Shown in pieces: positions 27,763 through 38,159 of a DNA stretch of 64,000 nt. Within the stretch, counting starts at the first letter, position 1, and the number at the start of each line of letters is the position of its first letter. The position numbers and the translations under genes were made by a program. Source of the DNA: Sedimenticola selenatireducens (GTDB lineage: Bacteria; Pseudomonadota; Gammaproteobacteria; Chromatiales; Chromatiaceae). The notes under the pieces are model-generated. The model saw only the letters and a list, made by a program, of their open reading frames with translations. It ran no database searches and was not told the origin of the DNA. The stretch spans positions 62,001-126,000 of the forward strand of contig NZ_VMNH01000010.1 of the NCBI RefSeq assembly GCF_007625115.1, given 5' to 3'.

Positions 27763-29214
27763 ATGAATCCTGTGAAAACATCAGCTCACCTGCTTCTGCT
27801 GATCTTGCTGTTGACCAGCAACACCCTTTTCGCAGCCGACGCCTCCCCCAATGCAATCGATATGGCAAGTCACTGGAGTGGCATTCTCGCCCTGACCATT
27901 TTTGTCACCGCCATTTTGCTGGTGAGCTTCGAAGAGATTACCCATTTAAGAAAATCCAAACCGGTCCTACTCGCTGCCGGCTTGATCTGGGCCTTGATCG
28001 GCTGGATGGCTGTCGAAACAGGTACAACGCACAGTGCAGAACAGGCCGTTCGGGTTACCTTGCTGCACTATGCGGAGTTGATGCTGTTGATCCTGGTGGT
28101 GATGACTTACATCAACGCCATGGGAGAAAGGCAGGTATTTATCGCACTACGTACCTGGCTCTGCAATAGAGGTCTGAGTTATCAGGGGCTTTTCTGGAGT
28201 ACCGGAATAACCACATTTTTGCTCTCCCCCTTCCTAGACAACCTCTCCAGCGCACTATTGGTAGGCGCACTGATCCTGGTAATAGAACCAGACAACCGCC
28301 GCTTTATCAGCCTGGGCTGCATCAACGTGGTTATTGCCGCCAACGCAGGTGGGGCCTTCAGTCCATTTGGCGACATCACGACCCTAATGGTCTGGCAGCA
28401 GAATATTGAAACCACTAACGGGACACTGAGTTTTTGGAGCTTCTTTAACCTACTCATTCCTTCTCTGGTTAACTATCTGATTCCTGCCGGTATCATGCAT
28501 TTTGCGCTACCACGAGGGGAACTCAAACCCAGTTGTGAGCAGGTAGTCATGCGCAGGGGTGCCCGCAGGATCATACTTTTATTCCTTTGCGCGATAGCCA
28601 CAGCAGTTGCTTTCAGGGGCCTACTCCACCTACCCGCTGTGATCGGCATGCTGACTGGGCTCTCTTATTTGCAGTTTTTTGGCTACTACCTTAAGAAGAC
28701 CCATCGATCTCAGGAGCCGGGAATAACCGACACTGAACAACTGGCCCTGCCCATTCCCATGGACAGTAAAAACCCATTCGACGTATTCGTCCGGGTAGCC
28801 CGCATAGAGTGGGATACGCTGTTTTTTATCTATGGGGTAGCGCTCTCTGTCGGTGGTCTGGGGTATATCGGCTACCTGGCAACCGCATCCGATCTGCTCT
28901 ACAACCAGTGGGGTGCAACCTCGGCCAATATCGCGGTGGGACTCGCCTCGTCCGTGATCGAAAATGTCCCGACCATGTATGGTGTCTTAACTATGATGCC
29001 CACAATGTCACAGGGGGAGTGGCTGCTGGTAACCATGAGCGTCGGCACCGGGGGATCGATACTGGCAATAGGGTCAGCCGCAGGTGTTGCCCTGATGGGC
29101 CAATCCAAAGGTCAGTACACCTTTTTCAGCCACCTCAAGTGGTCCCCCGTGATATTGCTGGCCTATGCGGCCAGCATTATCACCCACCTCTGGCTGAACG
29201 CCCGACTCTTTTAG
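27763..29214 (+). CDS. nhaD: Na+/H+ antiporter NhaD, copy 2
   Basis: A 483-residue paralogue of the preceding gene. It keeps EEITHLRKSKPVLLAAG, the INVVIAANAGGAFSPFGDITT core and the C-terminal GSAAGVALMGQ. The former SPVADNLTTALL motif reads SPFLDNLSSALL, so the Asp and Asn remain. The Val-Asp-Asn-Ile-Pro-Val region of copy 1 becomes Ile-Glu-Asn-Val-Pro-Thr, changing Asp to Glu. The start is uncertain: the ATG at 27763 gives a signal-like N-terminus, and another in-frame ATG lies at 27730. It is a tandem duplicate, probably with different ion or pH set-points; that last point is inference. Confidence 0.9.
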   Translation: MNPVKTSAHLLLLILLLTSNTLFAADASPNAIDMASHWSGILALTIFVTAILLVSFEEITHLRKSKPVLLAAGLIWALIGWMAVETGTTHSAEQAVRVTLLHYAELMLLILVVMTYINAMGERQVFIALRTWLCNRGLSYQGLFWSTGITTFLLSPFLDNLSSALLVGALILVIEPDNRRFISLGCINVVIAANAGGAFSPFGDITTLMVWQQNIETTNGTLSFWSFFNLLIPSLVNYLIPAGIMHFALPRGELKPSCEQVVMRRGARRIILLFLCAIATAVAFRGLLHLPAVIGMLTGLSYLQFFGYYLKKTHRSQEPGITDTEQLALPIPMDSKNPFDVFVRVARIEWDTLFFIYGVALSVGGLGYIGYLATASDLLYNQWGATSANIAVGLASSVIENVPTMYGVLTMMPTMSQGEWLLVTMSVGTGGSILAIGSAAGVALMGQSKGQYTFFSHLKWSPVILLAYAASIITHLWLNARLF

Positions 29215-29226
29215 ACAGGTGTAACG

Positions 29227-31206
29227 CTAGAATATCAGGTTCATCATGAAAATCATGACCACCAGGAAGAGCAGCGTCATGACGCCACCTGCACGCAGGA
29301 AGTCGGGTACGCGATAACCGGCCGGCCCCATGATCAGCGCATTCACCTGATGGGTAGGAATGAGGAAGGAGTTTGAAGTCGCAATGGCAACTGTGAGGGC
29401 AAATACCGCCGGATCAGCACCTACTCCAATCGCGATATTCACAGCCAGCGGAACCAGCAACACGGTCGCACCTACATTGGACATGACCAGGGTAAAGAAG
29501 GTCGCCAGTGCTGCAACGGCCGACTGGATCACCCAGATAGGCATATCGCCGACTACCGCAATGGTTTGCTCGGCAATCCACTTGGCGGTACCACTGGTCT
29601 CTACCGCCAAACCAAGCGGAATAAGACTCGCCAAAAGAAACACCGTCTTCCAGGAGACTGCAGTATAAGCCTCTTCAATCTTCAAAACACCTGAAAGCAC
29701 CATACCAATGGCACCGGTCAACAGTGCGATCGAAAGCCGGATATCCGTGAACAGCACCATCACCAGCGCAATACTGAAGAATAGCCCAGCCCAGCCAACC
29801 TTCTGTGGACGCGTCTCTTCATGGGGATACTCGGTTGTAACCACAACAAAGTTCCGATCTGACTCTAGCCGAACCAACGACTCCCAAGCCGTGTGCACAA
29901 CCAGCGTATCGCCAGCCTTCAAGGGCAAATCTCGGATATGGTCACCCTCTTGCAGAGTTGTACCGTCCCTATGCAAGGCCACCATCGATAGTCCATAGGT
30001 CTTTCTCAACCAGACATCACGAGCACTCTTACCAATCAGCTGAGAACCAGGTGGAATAACGATCTCAGCAATACCGGCCTTAGTGGAGGCAAGTGACTCA
30101 GCAAACGACTTGAGGCCATTGCGCAAGCGCAAATCGAAGTTTTCAACAAAACTGGCCAGACACTTGGGCGATGCCAGCACACCCAGAACCATACCGCCTT
30201 CGATGGCAAAATCCCGTGCCAGATCACCCCGTCCAATGCGAACCCGGCCACCAGAACCTTTGGTTGCGATCATGCGAACCCGAAAATCCGTTTCAACATC
30301 ATCCAATTTCTTGCCAACCAGTGTACTCTCTGGTGGAACCACAACCTCGAAAAGGGCATAGTCAATATCGTAGATACGCTGGAAATACTCCATTGAGTTG
30401 GTCGCTGTAGTGCCGTTCTCACTGCCACCACCCGGCAGTACAAACCGTCCTGCCAAGACAAAATAGAGGATGCCTGTTATCACGAGGGCCACACCTACAG
30501 GCGTCACGGAAAACAACGACCAGACATCCATTTGCTGATTTTCCGGAAGGGCTCGGTTGGATGTCAGAATAAGGTCATTGAGCAGGATCAGGGGAGATGA
30601 CCCCACCATAGTCACCGTGCCACCGAGGATGGCACAAAAACCCATCGGCATCAGCAAGCGTGACATCGGCAGCCCGGAACGCGCCGAGATACGGCTCACA
30701 ACCGGGAGAAACAGCGCTGCCGCACCCACGTTCTGCATAAAGGAGGAGATGAACGCCACTGTACCGGAGATGATTGGAATAATCCGCTTCTCGGTACTGC
30801 CGCCCACCTCCAGGATAAAGGCGGCCACCTTGCTCATCAGCCCCGTCTTGTCCAAACCGGCGCCAATAATCATAACCGCAATAATCGAGACCACCGCATT
30901 ACTCGAAAAGCCATCAAACAGATGCTCTGTTGCAACCAAACCTTCTGAAAGCCCCATAATCGGTGCTAACAGGCTGGTCAGCCCAAGCAACACCATCACG
31001 GTCATCGCGGCCACATCAACCCCTACCACCTCAAAGGCAAAGAGATAGATCGTGAGGATCAGCAACGCGGACACCCAGGCGATCTGAATGGTCGGCACTA
31101 CACTCGCCAAGCCAATAGCCAGTAACGTGAATAGCACTGCCGCCACTATATTTTTAATATTCAGCGTGGCCGGCTCCTTCTTCTCGAGAGCGATCGAAGA
31201 CTCCAT
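29227..31206 (-). CDS. SLC13-family permease with two TrkA_C domains
   Basis: A 659-residue membrane protein. An N-terminal half of membrane helices (to about 240), two soluble RCK/TrkA_C domains (about 270-355 and 375-450), and a second membrane half ending in the conserved SNSFLIPTHQVNALI segment. This layout is common in bacterial DASS/SLC13 transporters for sulfate or dicarboxylates, with the RCK pair binding a ligand as a regulator. The substrate cannot be set from sequence. In a sulfur oxidiser that must move sulfate, a sulfate or sulfite role is a reasonable guess only. It converges on nhaD copy 2 with a 12-base gap. Confidence 0.85.
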   Translation of the reverse strand: MESSIALEKKEPATLNIKNIVAAVLFTLLAIGLASVVPTIQIAWVSALLILTIYLFAFEVVGVDVAAMTVMVLLGLTSLLAPIMGLSEGLVATEHLFDGFSSNAVVSIIAVMIIGAGLDKTGLMSKVAAFILEVGGSTEKRIIPIISGTVAFISSFMQNVGAAALFLPVVSRISARSGLPMSRLLMPMGFCAILGGTVTMVGSSPLILLNDLILTSNRALPENQQMDVWSLFSVTPVGVALVITGILYFVLAGRFVLPGGGSENGTTATNSMEYFQRIYDIDYALFEVVVPPESTLVGKKLDDVETDFRVRMIATKGSGGRVRIGRGDLARDFAIEGGMVLGVLASPKCLASFVENFDLRLRNGLKSFAESLASTKAGIAEIVIPPGSQLIGKSARDVWLRKTYGLSMVALHRDGTTLQEGDHIRDLPLKAGDTLVVHTAWESLVRLESDRNFVVVTTEYPHEETRPQKVGWAGLFFSIALVMVLFTDIRLSIALLTGAIGMVLSGVLKIEEAYTAVSWKTVFLLASLIPLGLAVETSGTAKWIAEQTIAVVGDMPIWVIQSAVAALATFFTLVMSNVGATVLLVPLAVNIAIGVGADPAVFALTVAIATSNSFLIPTHQVNALIMGPAGYRVPDFLRAGGVMTLLFLVVMIFMMNLIF

Positions 31207-31695
31207 TAACTGTTATACCCCAAATGCACTATTATAATATTTGCTGCCTAAACACCCTCTTCGGCCATCGGGCCATGAGTATCAGGCAAAAGACCAACTG
31301 GATTGTTTGGTCGGTAACGGCGTCCATATTCACCACAATTTACTGCCTGCAGGCCAACCCAGAATGGACCAGCACATCAAATGATGTCGCCAACAAACGG
31401 ATAAAACGCTGGCAGAAAATCATTCAGTACGACGGTAAGCAGTTTCAAATGTCTCGCGGATAACCCAGAAATCACCTGCGGGTGATCTGTCACTCCGGAC
31501 AATGCGGGTATAAAAGTATATCAGCCAAATCTAATAAATATCAAGGAGGTAGTGGGCATTTACTGGGGCCGAAGCCCCACTGGCAATAGAATTTTTAACT
31601 ACCCACATAAAAGCATCCATCCCAGGGCCCACCACTTTGCTATGTAACCAAATGTGCTAATATCAAGCACCTTCCGATCTCTTTCTGGGTCCTCA
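31207..31695. other. Intergenic region with hairpins before the SulP gene
   Basis: About 490 bases. It contains small palindromes (ATCACC/GGGTGAT near 31469-31484, and GGGGC/GCCCC with a CGAA tetraloop at 31565-31578) and a consensus-like AAGGAGG at 31543-31549 with no good start codon at normal spacing. A possible small frame at 31275-31463 is listed separately. This may be a structured 5' leader of the SulP transcript. Confidence 0.4.
31275..31463 (+). CDS. Possible small exported protein, 62 aa
   Basis: From the ATG at 31275 this frame gives a hydrophobic N-terminal stretch (about residues 8-24) followed by a charged, tryptophan-containing tail (NKRIKRWQKIIQYDG). It looks more protein-like than a random frame, but there is no clear ribosome binding site and no family is recognised. 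It may be chance. Confidence 0.3.
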   Translation: MSIRQKTNWIVWSVTASIFTTIYCLQANPEWTSTSNDVANKRIKRWQKIIQYDGKQFQMSRG

Positions 31696-33375
31696 ATGCC
31701 ACTCATAAATGGATTGCATCTTCGTAATGTGCAGGGTGATATCTATGGCGGTCTGACAGCCGCAGTAGTTGCCCTGCCGCTGGCACTGGCGATGGGCGTC
31801 TCGTCTGGCGCGGGGCCCATTGCGGGAATCTATGGTGCCATATTCGTCGGTTTCTTTGCCGCACTTTTTGGTGGAACACCCGCACAGGTATCGGGACCGA
31901 CGGGCCCTATGACGGTGGTAATGGCGATGATCTTCACCCAGTACACCGCCATGTTCCCAGATAACCCTGCACATGGGGCCGCCTTGGCTTTTACAGTGGT
32001 CATACTGGGCGGTCTCTTCCAGATAGGGTTTGGCCTGTTACGCGTGGGAAAATTTATTGAATTGGTTCCCCACCCCGTGATCTCAGGATTCATGAGCGGT
32101 ATTGGTATTATCATCATAGTATTGCAGATTGGCCCACTACTTGGTTTTGACAGCCCAGCCAAGCCGCTTCAAGCGATGCAGGCAATCCCAGGATTCCTCA
32201 ATGATCTTCAGCCTGATGCGGCCACTCTGGGTCTGCTCACACTGGTCATTGTCTACGCGCTCCCAGCACTACTTCCCAAGGTTAACAAGATTATTCCTGC
32301 CCCTCTATTAGCCTTGATCCTAGGCACACTCGCCATACTGCTCATCTTCCCTGAGAGCAAAGCCCCGGTGCTCGGTGAGATACCGACGGGAATGCCACTT
32401 CCACAGATGCCCGCGTTTGATCTGCATCTTTTTCCAGGGATGATTAAGTCTGCGCTTACCCTGGCAGCACTCGGTGCGATTGATTCACTGCTTACTTCAC
32501 TCGTTGCTGACAATATCACCCGCACTTACCACAAATCAGACCGGGAATTGATCGGCCAGGGCATTGGCAACACGATTGCTGGCCTTTTCGGCGGCCTACC
32601 GGGTGCCGGGGCCACCATGCGCACCGTTGTTAATATTAAAGCTGGCGGTAGAACACCCATCTCCGGCGCCCTTCATTCCATCATCCTGTTAGCGATCATT
32701 CTCGGAGCCGGATCTGTGGCAAGCCACATACCCAATGCCGTACTCGCAGGCATATTGATTAAGGTGGGTACCGACATCATAGACTGGGACTACTTCAAAA
32801 GGATTCGTCATGTCCCGATGAGCGGCATCATCAAAATGCTGGCGGTTTTACTATTGACCGTGTTTGTTGATCTTATGATCGCAGTAGCTACCGGAATGGT
32901 GATGGCCAGCCTGCTGTTTTTAAAGGAGATGGCCGACCTGGAGATGCAGAATATCAACACCATCACTGACCCTGATACAACAGGGACACCGCTGTCAGAT
33001 GATGAGAAGGTCATCATGAAATCAGCCAAGGGGGATATCCTGCTTTATCATCTCGCGGGTCCGATGAGCTTTGGTGCCGCCAAGGAGATGTCCCGCCGAC
33101 TAGCCCAGTTCGACCACTATCGAGCACTGGTATTAGATTTAAGCGATGTGCCCAGGGTAGATTTCACCTCCTGCCGAGCCCTGGATGATATGATCTATGA
33201 CGCCCAGAGCACGGGGAGAGAGGTCTTTCTGGTCGGTGGTCGCCCACAAGTCAATCGCATGCTGGATAAGCAAGGCGTATTGAAACGACTGAAAGATGGA
33301 CACCGGCATCATTTTCGCCTCAACGCCCTGCAACATGCGGCTACAAGTATCGGCATTGAGTCGACCCTGGCCTGA
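31696..33375 (+). CDS. SulP-family anion transporter with STAS domain
   Basis: About 559 residues from the ATG at 31696, just before the first conserved segment. The membrane domain carries SSGAGPIAGIYGA and the signature around the VSGPTGPMTVV loop. GLPGAGATMRTVVNIKAGGRTP is a SulP hallmark. A C-terminal STAS domain spans about 450-550 (LDLSDVPRVDFTS with the STAS core Ser/Thr). The family moves sulfate, bicarbonate or other anions. It sits one gene upstream of phosphoribulokinase, so a bicarbonate role like cyanobacterial BicA is attractive but unproven. Confidence 0.92.
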   Translation: MPLINGLHLRNVQGDIYGGLTAAVVALPLALAMGVSSGAGPIAGIYGAIFVGFFAALFGGTPAQVSGPTGPMTVVMAMIFTQYTAMFPDNPAHGAALAFTVVILGGLFQIGFGLLRVGKFIELVPHPVISGFMSGIGIIIIVLQIGPLLGFDSPAKPLQAMQAIPGFLNDLQPDAATLGLLTLVIVYALPALLPKVNKIIPAPLLALILGTLAILLIFPESKAPVLGEIPTGMPLPQMPAFDLHLFPGMIKSALTLAALGAIDSLLTSLVADNITRTYHKSDRELIGQGIGNTIAGLFGGLPGAGATMRTVVNIKAGGRTPISGALHSIILLAIILGAGSVASHIPNAVLAGILIKVGTDIIDWDYFKRIRHVPMSGIIKMLAVLLLTVFVDLMIAVATGMVMASLLFLKEMADLEMQNINTITDPDTTGTPLSDDEKVIMKSAKGDILLYHLAGPMSFGAAKEMSRRLAQFDHYRALVLDLSDVPRVDFTSCRALDDMIYDAQSTGREVFLVGGRPQVNRMLDKQGVLKRLKDGHRHHFRLNALQHAATSIGIESTLA

Positions 33376-33566
33376 GACGGATTGCAAGATCGCAGGCCTA
33401 AATTCATACTGGCTGTACTCAGTCAGATATTAATAGGCTGATAAAAGTAGCACGCAACATAATAATACCTTATGGATAAGGAAAAATATTGTTACTTCTC
33501 CTTAAGGTTCTGCACTGTCAGAATTGCTGGTAATTGGAAAGAAGTTTCTAGATTCAGGGGTTTAAC

Positions 33567-34457
33567 ATGTCCAAACAACATCCGATCGTTGCGGTTACTG
33601 GCTCATCCGGCGCGGGGACTTCCACAGTCAAACGGGCCTTTGAGCACATCTTTTATCGGGACGGTGTCACCCCGGCCATTATCGAAGGCGACAGCTTCCA
33701 TCGCTATGATCGAGCAGCAATGCGGGAGGCAGTGGCCGAGGCCTCTCAACGCGGGGAGAACCTGAGTCATTTTGGTCCTGCTTCAAATCTATTTGGCGAG
33801 CTCGAAAGCCTGTTCAAATGCTACAGTGAAAGTGGCACCGGCAAAAAACGCTATTACCTGCATAGTGAAGAGGAGGCCATTGAGCATAACGACCGCCTTA
33901 GCACCAATCTGGGCCCAGGACAATTTACCCCCTGGGAAGATATCCCCGATGATACTGATCTGTTGTTCTATGAAGGACTGCATGGCGGCGTCGTCACTGA
34001 TGATGCGAATGTGGCCCAGTTCGTCGATCTGCTGATCGGCGTGGTACCCATCGTTAACCTGGAGTGGATTCAGAAAATTCACCGCGACAATGCTGAGCGC
34101 GGCTATTCCGCTGAAGCCATTGTGGATACCATCCTGCGACGTATGCCGGACTATATCAATTACATTACACCGCAATTCTCCCGCACCGATATCAACTTCC
34201 AGCGCGTATCGACGGTGGATACCTCAAATCCATTTATCGCACGTGACATTCCAAGTCCCGACGAGAGCTTTGTGGTGATTCGCTTCAGAGACCCAAAGAA
34301 GTTCAACATCGACTTCCCCTATCTGCTCTCGATGCTGCATGACTCATTCATGTCACGGCGTAATGTTCTGGTTGTTCCCGGCGGCAAGATGGGACTGGCC
34401 ATGGAGATCATTTTGACCCCAATCATCGAAAAAATGATGGACGATCGCAGAGTCTGA
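33567..34457 (+). CDS. prkB: Phosphoribulokinase
   Basis: A 296-residue class I phosphoribulokinase that makes ribulose 1,5-bisphosphate for the Calvin cycle. The P-loop is GSSGAGTST (about residue 12), and DSFHRYDR and the FYEGLHGG segment carry the substrate and catalytic residues. The C-terminus has VVPGGKMGLAMEI. AGGGG precedes the ATG, and a terminator follows. RuBisCO is not adjacent but lies 5 kb away with its own regulator. Confidence 0.97.
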   Translation: MSKQHPIVAVTGSSGAGTSTVKRAFEHIFYRDGVTPAIIEGDSFHRYDRAAMREAVAEASQRGENLSHFGPASNLFGELESLFKCYSESGTGKKRYYLHSEEEAIEHNDRLSTNLGPGQFTPWEDIPDDTDLLFYEGLHGGVVTDDANVAQFVDLLIGVVPIVNLEWIQKIHRDNAERGYSAEAIVDTILRRMPDYINYITPQFSRTDINFQRVSTVDTSNPFIARDIPSPDESFVVIRFRDPKKFNIDFPYLLSMLHDSFMSRRNVLVVPGGKMGLAMEIILTPIIEKMMDDRRV

Positions 34458-34474
34458 TTTCATCTTTAACGCAT

Positions 34475-34503
34475 AAAAAATGCCGCATTTAGCGGCATTT
34501 TTT
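34475..34503. terminator. Bidirectional terminator after prk
   Basis: Stem AAAAAATGCCGC/GCGGCATTTTTT (12 bp) with a five-base loop. It serves prk on the plus strand and the DUF945 gene on the minus strand. Confidence 0.95.
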
Positions 34504-34518
34504 ATTTCTCATTACTGA

Positions 34519-35913
34519 TTATTGCGGTGACATCGGAAGGGGTATGGTCTTTCCGTTGACGTTCAACAAACCATCCGCCAACTTGGCATTGGTGAAAATA
34601 GCATCACCCTCTTTAGTAAGAAACTCTTGACCCAATAACACAACCAATTGCTGCTCCACTACATTCGAGCTCATAGCAAACAACTGCTCAGCAGTGGGCA
34701 TCTCACTCTCAGGATCCACTAATCGGCGCTGTTCAAACTGCTTCATAAGATCTGCCTGGACCTTCTGCTGCAGCAACATACGAAGCATCTTTTCAGGCAT
34801 CCGTAGAGAGGCATCACCAATTAACTTACTCAACACAACGGGCGCATTGGTAATCTCTTTCCACTCAAGATCAACGGCCTGAAGCGAAAGCTGGCCTTCA
34901 ATCAGACCATCGGGTGTCTGCACTGACAATGAGTCAACAGTAATGACCGGATTACCTTTAAGTAGCCCGGACGCATTCCCCATCAACACACTCAACAAGG
35001 CCATACCTTTCTTCTCGTCTGAGAGCTGCTGTGCATTGATCTCTTCCACGGAGCGCTGAATCTTTAGCAGGACCGCTGCAGGCAAATTTCCAAAACCGAC
35101 TTTAAGCAATGCCGGCCCATAAACCTGATCATCCACCTGCACTTTCTCCACACGATAGCGAACAAAAGCAGAGACTGAATCCGCCTCTGCACTGCTCTGT
35201 GCGTCTATACCAAGCTGGGCCAATTCAACATGCGTCCCGCTGTCAGAATCCTTTATGCCAATTTTTTCAATTGTAAATTCACCGCCGCCCAGCATCAGGC
35301 CGGACACCCCCTTACTGGAGCGGGTATTAAGAGAGACACCCGCAATCTCCAACAACTGTTGTGACGCATCACTAAACGTTAATACAGGGAGCGTAAAGTT
35401 GGCAGTGACCGCCTCAAAGGAGGCATCAAACCGCATTTCCCCCTCCATCCCTTCGAAATGAATCGCAGGGCGATTATCGCCTGCTTCAATATCCGTAGCA
35501 GGCAACTTGATCCGGGTAACACCGCGTCCGCCGATATCGATCAGCGTGTTAATATCAGCCTGATAATCCTTTGGCAGAATCGCCTCACCCTCTGCACTTA
35601 TTTCACTCTGAATCTTGGCCAACCCCAGGCCAGCGGCCGTCAATGGGCCATGATCAATCTGGCTCAACAGGGTAAACCTGAACGTTTCAGTTTCACTACG
35701 ATCCGGACCCACCGGCAATTTCACCAGAAAACTCGTGCGTCCCTCAGCACCAAACCAATCCCGTCGATATTCTTGCGAAGTTACCTCAAGCCCACCTTTA
35801 TTAAACTGCGCTATCAATCCCTGGTAATACGTTTCAACCTGATAGCCAATAACACCGGGAGCAGCCAACAGGACAGCACCTAGCACGACAAACAGGGCTA
35901 AAAAACGTTTCAT
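34519..35913 (-). CDS. DUF945 (YdgA-like) periplasmic protein
   Basis: A 464-residue protein with an N-terminal signal anchor (about 5-23) and long beta-rich repeats. The early EYRRDWFGAEGRT segment and the MPEKMLRMLL region resemble the YdgA/DUF945 family. These proteins are exported or anchored, with unknown function, and are often seen near the cell envelope. AGAGGA lies upstream of the ATG. It converges on prk at a shared terminator and is not in an obvious operon. Confidence 0.85.
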   Translation of the reverse strand: MKRFLALFVVLGAVLLAAPGVIGYQVETYYQGLIAQFNKGGLEVTSQEYRRDWFGAEGRTSFLVKLPVGPDRSETETFRFTLLSQIDHGPLTAAGLGLAKIQSEISAEGEAILPKDYQADINTLIDIGGRGVTRIKLPATDIEAGDNRPAIHFEGMEGEMRFDASFEAVTANFTLPVLTFSDASQQLLEIAGVSLNTRSSKGVSGLMLGGGEFTIEKIGIKDSDSGTHVELAQLGIDAQSSAEADSVSAFVRYRVEKVQVDDQVYGPALLKVGFGNLPAAVLLKIQRSVEEINAQQLSDEKKGMALLSVLMGNASGLLKGNPVITVDSLSVQTPDGLIEGQLSLQAVDLEWKEITNAPVVLSKLIGDASLRMPEKMLRMLLQQKVQADLMKQFEQRRLVDPESEMPTAEQLFAMSSNVVEQQLVVLLGQEFLTKEGDAIFTNAKLADGLLNVNGKTIPLPMSPQ

Positions 35914-36083
35914 AGAATCCTCTCTTATGTGGTCCGTTTAGGTATTATGACTCAGGCAAAGGCTGGCTACTCTGCAACCTACCCTTCAATACTATCAGTA
36001 GATAGAGGCCTTGGAAGCAAGGCCTGCAAATGAAGAGATTGAAGTGGAAGTGACTTCACGAAAAAGGTAACCGCTAAGCAGAA

Positions 36084-37994
36084 TCAACCCGCTGCCAGAC
36101 CACTCTCTTGCTTAAGTGCCTGATTGATCACCTGCAAGATACTCTCTGCATCCAGACCCGCTTCTTTTAACTGTTGGGCCGGGGTGGCATGTTCTATGAA
36201 ATGATCGGGCAATCCCAGATTGATAGCGCGCGTGGAATGCTGAATTGCCGCTAGGTACTCATTGACAGCGGAGCCCGCACCACCCTGCACAACATTCTCT
36301 TCCAGGGTGACCAGTAAACTATGGGTATTGGCCATCTTCTGGACCAATGCCTCATCCAGGGGTTTCACAAATCGCATATTGGCCACGGTGGCATCTACCC
36401 GATCCGCTACCTCCAACGCCGTATCCAATAAGCTACCAAAAGCAAGGATAGCGACCTGTTGACCCTGACGACGAATTTCGCCCTCACCTAGAGGTAACAT
36501 GGAGAGATCATCAGCAACCGCTGCACCACAACCTGAGCCACGTGGATAACGCACTAATGCCGGCCCCTCATGATGATAGGCCGTTTGCAGAAGTTTCCTG
36601 CACTCATTCTCATCCGATGGCGCAATCACTACCATGTTCGGAATGCAACGTGCATAGCTCAGGTCAAAACTACCGGCATGTGTAGCCCCATCGGCACCGA
36701 CCTGACCAGCACGGTCCACAGCAAAGGTGACATCCAGGTTCTGCAGCGCCACATCGTGAATCATCTGATCATAGGCACGCTGCAAAAATGTTGAGTAGAT
36801 CGCCACTACAGGCTTCACACCATCACAAGCCAGACCGGCCGCAAAGGTAACCGCATGCTGTTCAGCAATACCCACATCGTAATAACGATCAGGAAATTGC
36901 TTGGCGTAGGTTTCCATGCCAGAACCGGCACACATGGCCGGGGTAATCGCTACCAGACGCTTATCCGCAGCCGCCGCATCACACAACCAGCGACCAAAGA
37001 TCTCCGTATAACTTGGCCCGGTTGAGCTCTTCTTATCCATCTTGCCGGTCTTGGGATCAAACGGCGTAACACCGTGATAGACCAGCGGATCACCTTCGGC
37101 TGGTTTGTAGCCCCGCCCCTTCTGAGTCACCACATGCAGCAGCCGCGGCCCATGCATGAGCTTCATATTCTGCAGAGTAGCCGTCAATGTCTCAAGATCA
37201 TGCCCGTCAATCGGCCCGATGTAATTGAAACCCAACTCCTCAAAAAGGGTGCCCGGCATCACCATACCCTTCATGTGTTCTTCCCAGCGTCCGACCAATT
37301 CTGATATGTGCGGCAGACTGCTGAGTGCGGATTTACCACCCTCCCGAACCCGGGTATAAAACTTGCTGGAAAGCAGGCGGGCCAGATGATTTCTGAAGGC
37401 ACCAACCGGGTCTGATATGGACATGTCATTGTCATTCAGCACCACCAGCATATCCAGATCGAGGGCACCCGCATGGTTGAGTGCCTCAAATGCCATCCCC
37501 GCGCCCATAGCGGCATCACCAATCACAGCCACGACTTCCCGTTTCACACCCATCCTTTTAGCCGCCGCCGCCATGCCAAGGGCTGCACCGATAGAGGTAC
37601 TGGAGTGGCCGGTACCAAAGGTGTCGTATTCACTCTCATCCCGACGCGGGAAACCCGATATGCCGTCGAGCTGACGCAGGCTGCCCATTCGATCTCGGCG
37701 TCCCGTTAGAATTTTATGGGGATAGGCTTGGTGACCCACGTCCCAGAGAAGGCGGTCCTCGGGTGTGTTCAATATATAGTGCAGAGCGATTGTGAGCTCC
37801 ACCACGCCAAGGCCCGCGGCAAGATGTCCGCCAGTGCGTGAGACAGTATCAATCAAAAAGTGACGTAGTTCATCGGCAAGCGCGGGCAACCGTTCGGCAG
37901 GCAACAACCTGAGATCCTTGGGGCTTTCAATACTGTTTAGCAGTTTGAACTGACCCGCTGATCTTGATTCGCTGCTCTGTTGCCGCTCTGACAT
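36084..37994 (-). CDS. dxs: 1-deoxy-D-xylulose-5-phosphate synthase
   Basis: The first enzyme of the MEP pathway, a thiamine-diphosphate transketolase-like protein of about 636 residues. The ThDP region reads [18 protein letters not shown] (about 150-167), with an Ala where the usual GDGA has Gly. The pyrimidine domain has the conserved [13 protein letters not shown], and the C-terminal domain follows. The ATG at 37994, with GGAATCGGG before it, is preferred over 38051. It is monocistronic here. Confidence 0.95.
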   Translation of the reverse strand: MSERQQSSESRSAGQFKLLNSIESPKDLRLLPAERLPALADELRHFLIDTVSRTGGHLAAGLGVVELTIALHYILNTPEDRLLWDVGHQAYPHKILTGRRDRMGSLRQLDGISGFPRRDESEYDTFGTGHSSTSIGAALGMAAAAKRMGVKREVVAVIGDAAMGAGMAFEALNHAGALDLDMLVVLNDNDMSISDPVGAFRNHLARLLSSKFYTRVREGGKSALSSLPHISELVGRWEEHMKGMVMPGTLFEELGFNYIGPIDGHDLETLTATLQNMKLMHGPRLLHVVTQKGRGYKPAEGDPLVYHGVTPFDPKTGKMDKKSSTGPSYTEIFGRWLCDAAAADKRLVAITPAMCAGSGMETYAKQFPDRYYDVGIAEQHAVTFAAGLACDGVKPVVAIYSTFLQRAYDQMIHDVALQNLDVTFAVDRAGQVGADGATHAGSFDLSYARCIPNMVVIAPSDENECRKLLQTAYHHEGPALVRYPRGSGCGAAVADDLSMLPLGEGEIRRQGQQVAILAFGSLLDTALEVADRVDATVANMRFVKPLDEALVQKMANTHSLLVTLEENVVQGGAGSAVNEYLAAIQHSTRAINLGLPDHFIEHATPAQQLKEAGLDAESILQVINQALKQESGLAAG

Positions 37995-38159
37995 ACCCGA
38001 TTCCGTACTCTCTAGCTGGAGGCCCCACCGGCCATTGTAAAGCATAGCCATCAGGGAATATCCACCCTGTGGTAATGGGAGTTCTACCAGAATTTGCTGA
38101 ATTAACCACTCGCGTTAGGCGAAACAGATCATTTTAGCCTAACTGCCCTGGCCAAGTCC

